A DNA stretch of 41,993 nucleotides. Source: XYB2-FULL-45-11 sp964355525 (GTDB lineage: Bacteria > Patescibacteriota > Patescibacteriia > UBA9934 > GWF2-40-263). How positions within the stretch are numbered: position 1 is the first letter of the stretch; the number at the start of each line of letters is the position of its first letter. A model generated the notes under the pieces. It did not search any database, was not told where the DNA came from, and was given only the letters and a program-made list of their open reading frames with translations. A program made the translations under genes and the position numbers. Of the stretch, positions 39,123 to 41,993 are shown one piece after another. The stretch covers positions 1-41,993 of the forward strand of contig CAYHDY010000004.1 in NCBI GenBank assembly GCA_964355525.1, in the 5' to 3' direction.

Positions 39123-39419
39123 ATGGCAAAGCGCGTTACGATCAGTTTCGACACGTTGAAGAACCAAGCTCTCGCGGCATTTCGCGAAGCAATCGAGAAG
39201 CAGCACAACATCGATCTCGTGAACGATCGCATCAACGTGCAGGTCGACGTCGAATCCGTACATTTGAAAAACGGCGTCCGGTTCGACATCGGACTCACGG
39301 GTGACTGTGCGTTCGAAGGCGGTGTCACCATTCTCGACGACGGCGAGATCAAGATCAAACTCTCGAGCAACTTCCGCCTCCCATCGCCCAAACCACAGCA
39401 GCTGTTCAACGACCTCTGA
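39123..39419 (+). CDS. Small hypothetical protein, accessory-style gene
   Basis: This 98-aa protein starts MAKRVTISFDTLKNQALAAF, a strand then a helix. It continues NDRINVQVDVESVHLKNGVR with strands FDIGLTGDC and GVTILDDGEIKIKLSS, and ends SPKPQQLFNDL. The alpha/beta layout is compact, with no membrane span or metal motif. No family is recognised. ATG at 39123 is chosen over an in-frame start at 39066 because AAGGA lies upstream of it. Promoter, terminator, ribosome site and GC-rich codons resemble those of the Ubl cluster genes, so it may belong to the same regulon. That is inference. Confidence 0.72.
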   Translation: MAKRVTISFDTLKNQALAAFREAIEKQHNIDLVNDRINVQVDVESVHLKNGVRFDIGLTGDCAFEGGVTILDDGEIKIKLSSNFRLPSPKPQQLFNDL

Positions 39420-39448
39420 TCGCGTGCGCGACGAGTCGACTTCCCTTC

Positions 39449-39477
39449 GCATCACTCCCTGTGATGCTTTTTTTATT
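39449..39477 (+). terminator. Terminator of the 98-aa gene
   Basis: GCATCAC and GTGATGC form a 7-bp stem around TCCCT, followed by seven T. Confidence 0.92.
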
Positions 39478-39496
39478 CCTGATACACTGGTTGCAT

Positions 39497-40447
39497 ATGA
39501 ATATGCGAGATAAATTTGGAAAATACATGTTCGTTCTTGCAGGAACACTTGGTGGAATTCGAGCAGGGACAATCCCTGACGCGCCTAAACCAACAGAACA
39601 ACATTCAGAGGACAAATCGAATTTGGAGGATCAAGAAGAAGAAACGGAATCTGGACCGTCACGAGTGCGTGAAACAATCGAAGCATTACCGGATGAATTG
39701 CCGATGTTGCGCGGAGAGATTCGAAAAGCTGTTCCCACGCTGAGAACAGAATCTGTCCCGACGCATGAAATCGAAACAGACATCAATCCATTTTTAAGTC
39801 CAGATCACGCAAAAGCGTACGTTGTGCATCTGATGAATGAAGTCAAACGTGAGTGTATCGACACACCGCTCACACAGACACCGGATAAATGGTTAGACGG
39901 ATTGATCGGACTTACTGTTTCTCCGGGAACATCTCCGGACGTGAACAGTATCAATTTACGTTTCGATGAATTCGGCGATGCACCGATCGAAGATGTCGCT
40001 TCAGAATTACCATCATTCGAACAAGATCACACCTTCGAAGAAACATTGCAAGCGGAAGATGTTAAATCCGAGCACGATGACGGGAACGAACTGACTGGAG
40101 TCGAAATCGATGTTTCAGACAAACCGATCGAATCCGAAGAACAAGCAGGAACGGATGAACCAACATTGGTTGAAGACCAACCGATGCAAAAAAGTTGGCA
40201 TGAGTTTATGGAAGCCAAATTTTTTCCGGACACGGAAACGATGGAACTCTCCCCCGCCGCATCGATGCAAAATTTGTTACCGACGATCATTGTATCGGGC
40301 AGCGGCTCCGAGATAGAAAGCGTATTTCGGGATTATTACGCCGCAATCGAACTTGCGCATGCCTATCTTGAAACAGGCATGACCCGCAAGGAAATCAAAA
40401 CAATCATGGATAAGAAGTTCGAGAAACAAAAGAAAAAGCAACCATAA
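39497..40447 (+). CDS. Hypothetical acidic protein
   Basis: This 316-aa protein has a short basic and hydrophobic start (MNMRDKFGKYMFVLAGTLGG), then a long Glu/Asp/Thr-rich, probably disordered region (EDKSNLEDQEEETESG). It ends in a helical, basic tail (AIELAHAYLETGMTRKEIKT, KKFEKQKKKQP). The hydrophobic start is too short to be a confident signal peptide. No family is recognised. ATG at 39497 is taken as the start. A -10-like TACACT lies only eight bases upstream, so the transcript could be leaderless. Codon use is AT-richer than in the preceding accessory gene. Confidence 0.72.
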   Translation: MNMRDKFGKYMFVLAGTLGGIRAGTIPDAPKPTEQHSEDKSNLEDQEEETESGPSRVRETIEALPDELPMLRGEIRKAVPTLRTESVPTHEIETDINPFLSPDHAKAYVVHLMNEVKRECIDTPLTQTPDKWLDGLIGLTVSPGTSPDVNSINLRFDEFGDAPIEDVASELPSFEQDHTFEETLQAEDVKSEHDDGNELTGVEIDVSDKPIESEEQAGTDEPTLVEDQPMQKSWHEFMEAKFFPDTETMELSPAASMQNLLPTIIVSGSGSEIESVFRDYYAAIELAHAYLETGMTRKEIKTIMDKKFEKQKKKQP

Positions 40448-40451
40448 AGCA

Positions 40452-40489
40452 AAAAGCGATCGTAAAACATTGACACGATCGCTTTTTTT
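40452..40489 (+). terminator. Terminator of the acidic protein gene
   Basis: AGCGATCG and CGATCGCT form a perfect 8-bp stem flanked by A-runs and T-runs, so it could act in both directions. Confidence 0.88.
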
Positions 40490-40518
40490 CTCTATCCTTT
40501 CGCCATTATCAACGCTCT

Positions 40519-40544
40519 CGGGCAGGCACAAGACCTGCCCCTAC
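40519..40544. repeat. GC-rich dispersed palindrome in the typA leader
   Basis: CGGGCAGGCACAAGACCTGC, followed by CCCTAC, is an inverted repeat with arms GGGCAGG/CCTGCCC. It is a variant, in the opposite orientation, of the repeat at 9269-9295. Confidence 0.65.
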
Positions 40545-40561
40545 AGACGAAACATTCACCT

Positions 40562-41993
40562 ATGGATTTCCGAAACATTGCCATTATTGCTCACGTTGAC
40601 CACGGTAAGACCACGCTCGTGGACGCCATGCTCAAACAATCCGGCACGTTCAATGAACGCGACGTGATTGAGGTTTGTGTCATGGACTCAAACGAACTTG
40701 AAAAAGAACGCGGAATCACGATCTACGCGAAGAACACTTCTATCTTTCTTGGAGAAACAAAGGTGAACATCGTAGATACACCAGGACACGCAGACTTCGG
40801 TTCCGAAGTTGAACGCGTGTTGCGTATGGTTGATTCTGTGTTGCTTCTCGTCGACGCCTACGAAGGTCCGATGCCGCAAACAAAATTCGTTTTGCGAAAA
40901 TCTCTTGCACTCGGATTGAAACCAATTGTTGTCATCAACAAAATTGATAAACCATCCGCACGACCAGATGTTGTGCTCAACATGATTTTTGATCTATTCG
41001 TCGAACTCGGTGCAACAGACGCACAACTTGATTTCAAACATATTTACGCCATCGCCCGCGAAGGAATCGCGAAGCGCGAGCTTACGGATGAGTCGAAAGA
41101 TTTACAACCGTTGTTCGACATGATTCTCGAGACCGTTCCACCAGCGCCAAACAACACAGCCGTTCCAATGCGCATGCAACCTGCGAACCTCGCCTACGAT
41201 TCTTACATCGGACGTCTCGCAGTTGGACGTATTTACGAAGGAACGGTTCGCGCAGGAATGACCGTCACTGTGATCACACCGGACGGTTCACGCAAGACAA
41301 ATAAAATTACAAAACTTTTGACACACCGCGGATTGAAAAAATGCGAAGTGGAAGAAGCACAAGCGGGAGACATCGTTCAGATCGCGGGAATCCCGGATAT
41401 CTACGTTGGAGACACCATCTCGGAAGATCCAAAGGCGGAACCGTTGCCAACGATCGCGATCGACGCTCCGACATTGAAAATGGATTTCATGGTGAACAAC
41501 TCCCCATTCGCTGGACGCGAAGGAAAATTGGTTACCTCTCGTCAGATTCGCGAACGCTTGCTCAAAGAACTGGAAGTCAACGTCGGAATGAAAATTGAAT
41601 TCTCGGACGTGGGCGATGTGTTCACGGTAAGTGGACGCGGAGAAATGCACTTGTCGATTTTGATCGAACAAATGCGTCGTGAAGGATTCGAACTTTGCGT
41701 TTCTAAACCACAGGTTATTTTCAAAGAAAAAGATGGCACAAAGCTTGAGCCATACGAAATCGCAACGATTGACGTTGAAGATACATTTGTCGGCGTAGTT
41801 ACCGAAAAAATGGGGATGCGAAAAGGTGTAATGACCAATATGTCCTCTAAAGGTACAGGACGAACTCGTCTTGAATTCAGAATTCCATCACGTGGTCTTA
41901 TTGGATATCGATCAGAATTCTTAACAGATACACGTGGTACTGGACTTTTGAACACTCAATTTGATGGCTACGATGAATATCGTGGTGACATTA
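40562..41993 (+). CDS. typA: Translational GTPase TypA/BipA, C-terminus cut by window edge
   Basis: TypA is a ribosome-binding GTPase involved in large-subunit assembly and stress adaptation. At least 477 residues are present. G1 is IAHVDHGKTTLVDAML, with the switch region ELEKERGITIYAKNTSI. G3 is VDTPGHADFGSEVERVLRMV, G4 is VVINKIDKPSARP, followed by domain II (YIGRLAVGRIYEGTV). GREGKLVTSRQIRERLLKEL and SGRGEMHLSILIEQMRREGFEL are typical of BipA domain III, and the V-domain start RIPSRGLIGYRSEFLTDTRG is BipA-specific. The frame runs open to the window edge, so only the last 120 or so residues are missing. A GC-rich repeat lies in the leader. Confidence 0.97.
   Translation, partial: MDFRNIAIIAHVDHGKTTLVDAMLKQSGTFNERDVIEVCVMDSNELEKERGITIYAKNTSIFLGETKVNIVDTPGHADFGSEVERVLRMVDSVLLLVDAYEGPMPQTKFVLRKSLALGLKPIVVINKIDKPSARPDVVLNMIFDLFVELGATDAQLDFKHIYAIAREGIAKRELTDESKDLQPLFDMILETVPPAPNNTAVPMRMQPANLAYDSYIGRLAVGRIYEGTVRAGMTVTVITPDGSRKTNKITKLLTHRGLKKCEVEEAQAGDIVQIAGIPDIYVGDTISEDPKAEPLPTIAIDAPTLKMDFMVNNSPFAGREGKLVTSRQIRERLLKELEVNVGMKIEFSDVGDVFTVSGRGEMHLSILIEQMRREGFELCVSKPQVIFKEKDGTKLEPYEIATIDVEDTFVGVVTEKMGMRKGVMTNMSSKGTGRTRLEFRIPSRGLIGYRSEFLTDTRGTGLLNTQFDGYDEYRGDI

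Overview
The window looks like part of a small-genome bacterium, most likely a member of the Candidate Phyla Radiation (Patescibacteria, Parcubacteria-like). This is inferred from gene style and content: compact housekeeping genes that often lack a Shine-Dalgarno site, divergent murG/ftsW/mraY, bL9 and bL27, a tRNA-Lys gene with encoded CCA, many glycosyltransferases and no sign of phage structural genes. All family assignments come from reading protein motifs; no search was run.

Layout. 1-3117 (minus): murD (cut by the window start), a GT2 glycosyltransferase, a hypothetical gene and a translin-family gene. 3165-6195 (plus): an exported protein, a homologue of the helical alpha-glutamyl/putrescinyl-thymine pyrophosphorylase / 5-hmdU DNA kinase family, a small hypothetical gene and a RelB/RelE-like toxin-antitoxin pair. 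6205-6838: a rearranged tRNA-Lys locus, with a tRNA 5' half, a perfect palindrome, a GIY-YIG nuclease gene, the intact tRNA, and a tRNA 3' end split by a hairpin-rich insert. 7070-11405 (minus): murG, ftsW, mraY, a small membrane protein, a NifU-like protein and rpmA. 11677-13907: two divergent membrane-protein genes. 14002-16799 (minus): pyrG, rplI, bcp and a DUF378 protein. 16881-26464: pgi and a surface-polysaccharide cluster (O-antigen ligase/TPR protein, two GT4s, a GT2, a methyltransferase, a polysaccharide deacetylase and an initiating sugar-phosphate transferase). 26601-27227: tdk. 27351-38494 (minus): the accessory region described next. 38698-41993 (plus): an RRM protein, two unknown genes and typA (cut by the window end).

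The centrepiece is 27351-37337. A RuvB-derived AAA+ ATPase, a JAMM/JAB protein with a complete metal motif, an E1/ThiF-like adenylating enzyme with a candidate catalytic cysteine, and a protein with a SAP-like N-terminus and a C-terminal ubiquitin-like beta-grasp domain sit in one tightly packed operon. Two very large paralogues (1055 and 921 aa) follow, each as its own transcription unit. Their N-terminal domains resemble the prokaryotic E2-like family of PRTRC-type cassettes, and one of them appears to have lost the candidate cysteine. Together they look like a divergent bacterial ubiquitin-like conjugation and deconjugation system with a dedicated ATPase. A zinc-ribbon protein (37595-38494) lies just upstream and may belong to it.

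The accessory genes share a style unlike the housekeeping genes: GC-richer codons, strong Shine-Dalgarno sites, TTGAC-N17 promoters and strong hairpin terminators. Four copies of a 107-140 bp element with inverted-repeat ends lie exactly between a terminator T-run and the -35 box of the next gene. A second family of 30-bp palindromic repeats has entered protein-coding genes in frame, much like Rickettsia palindromic elements.
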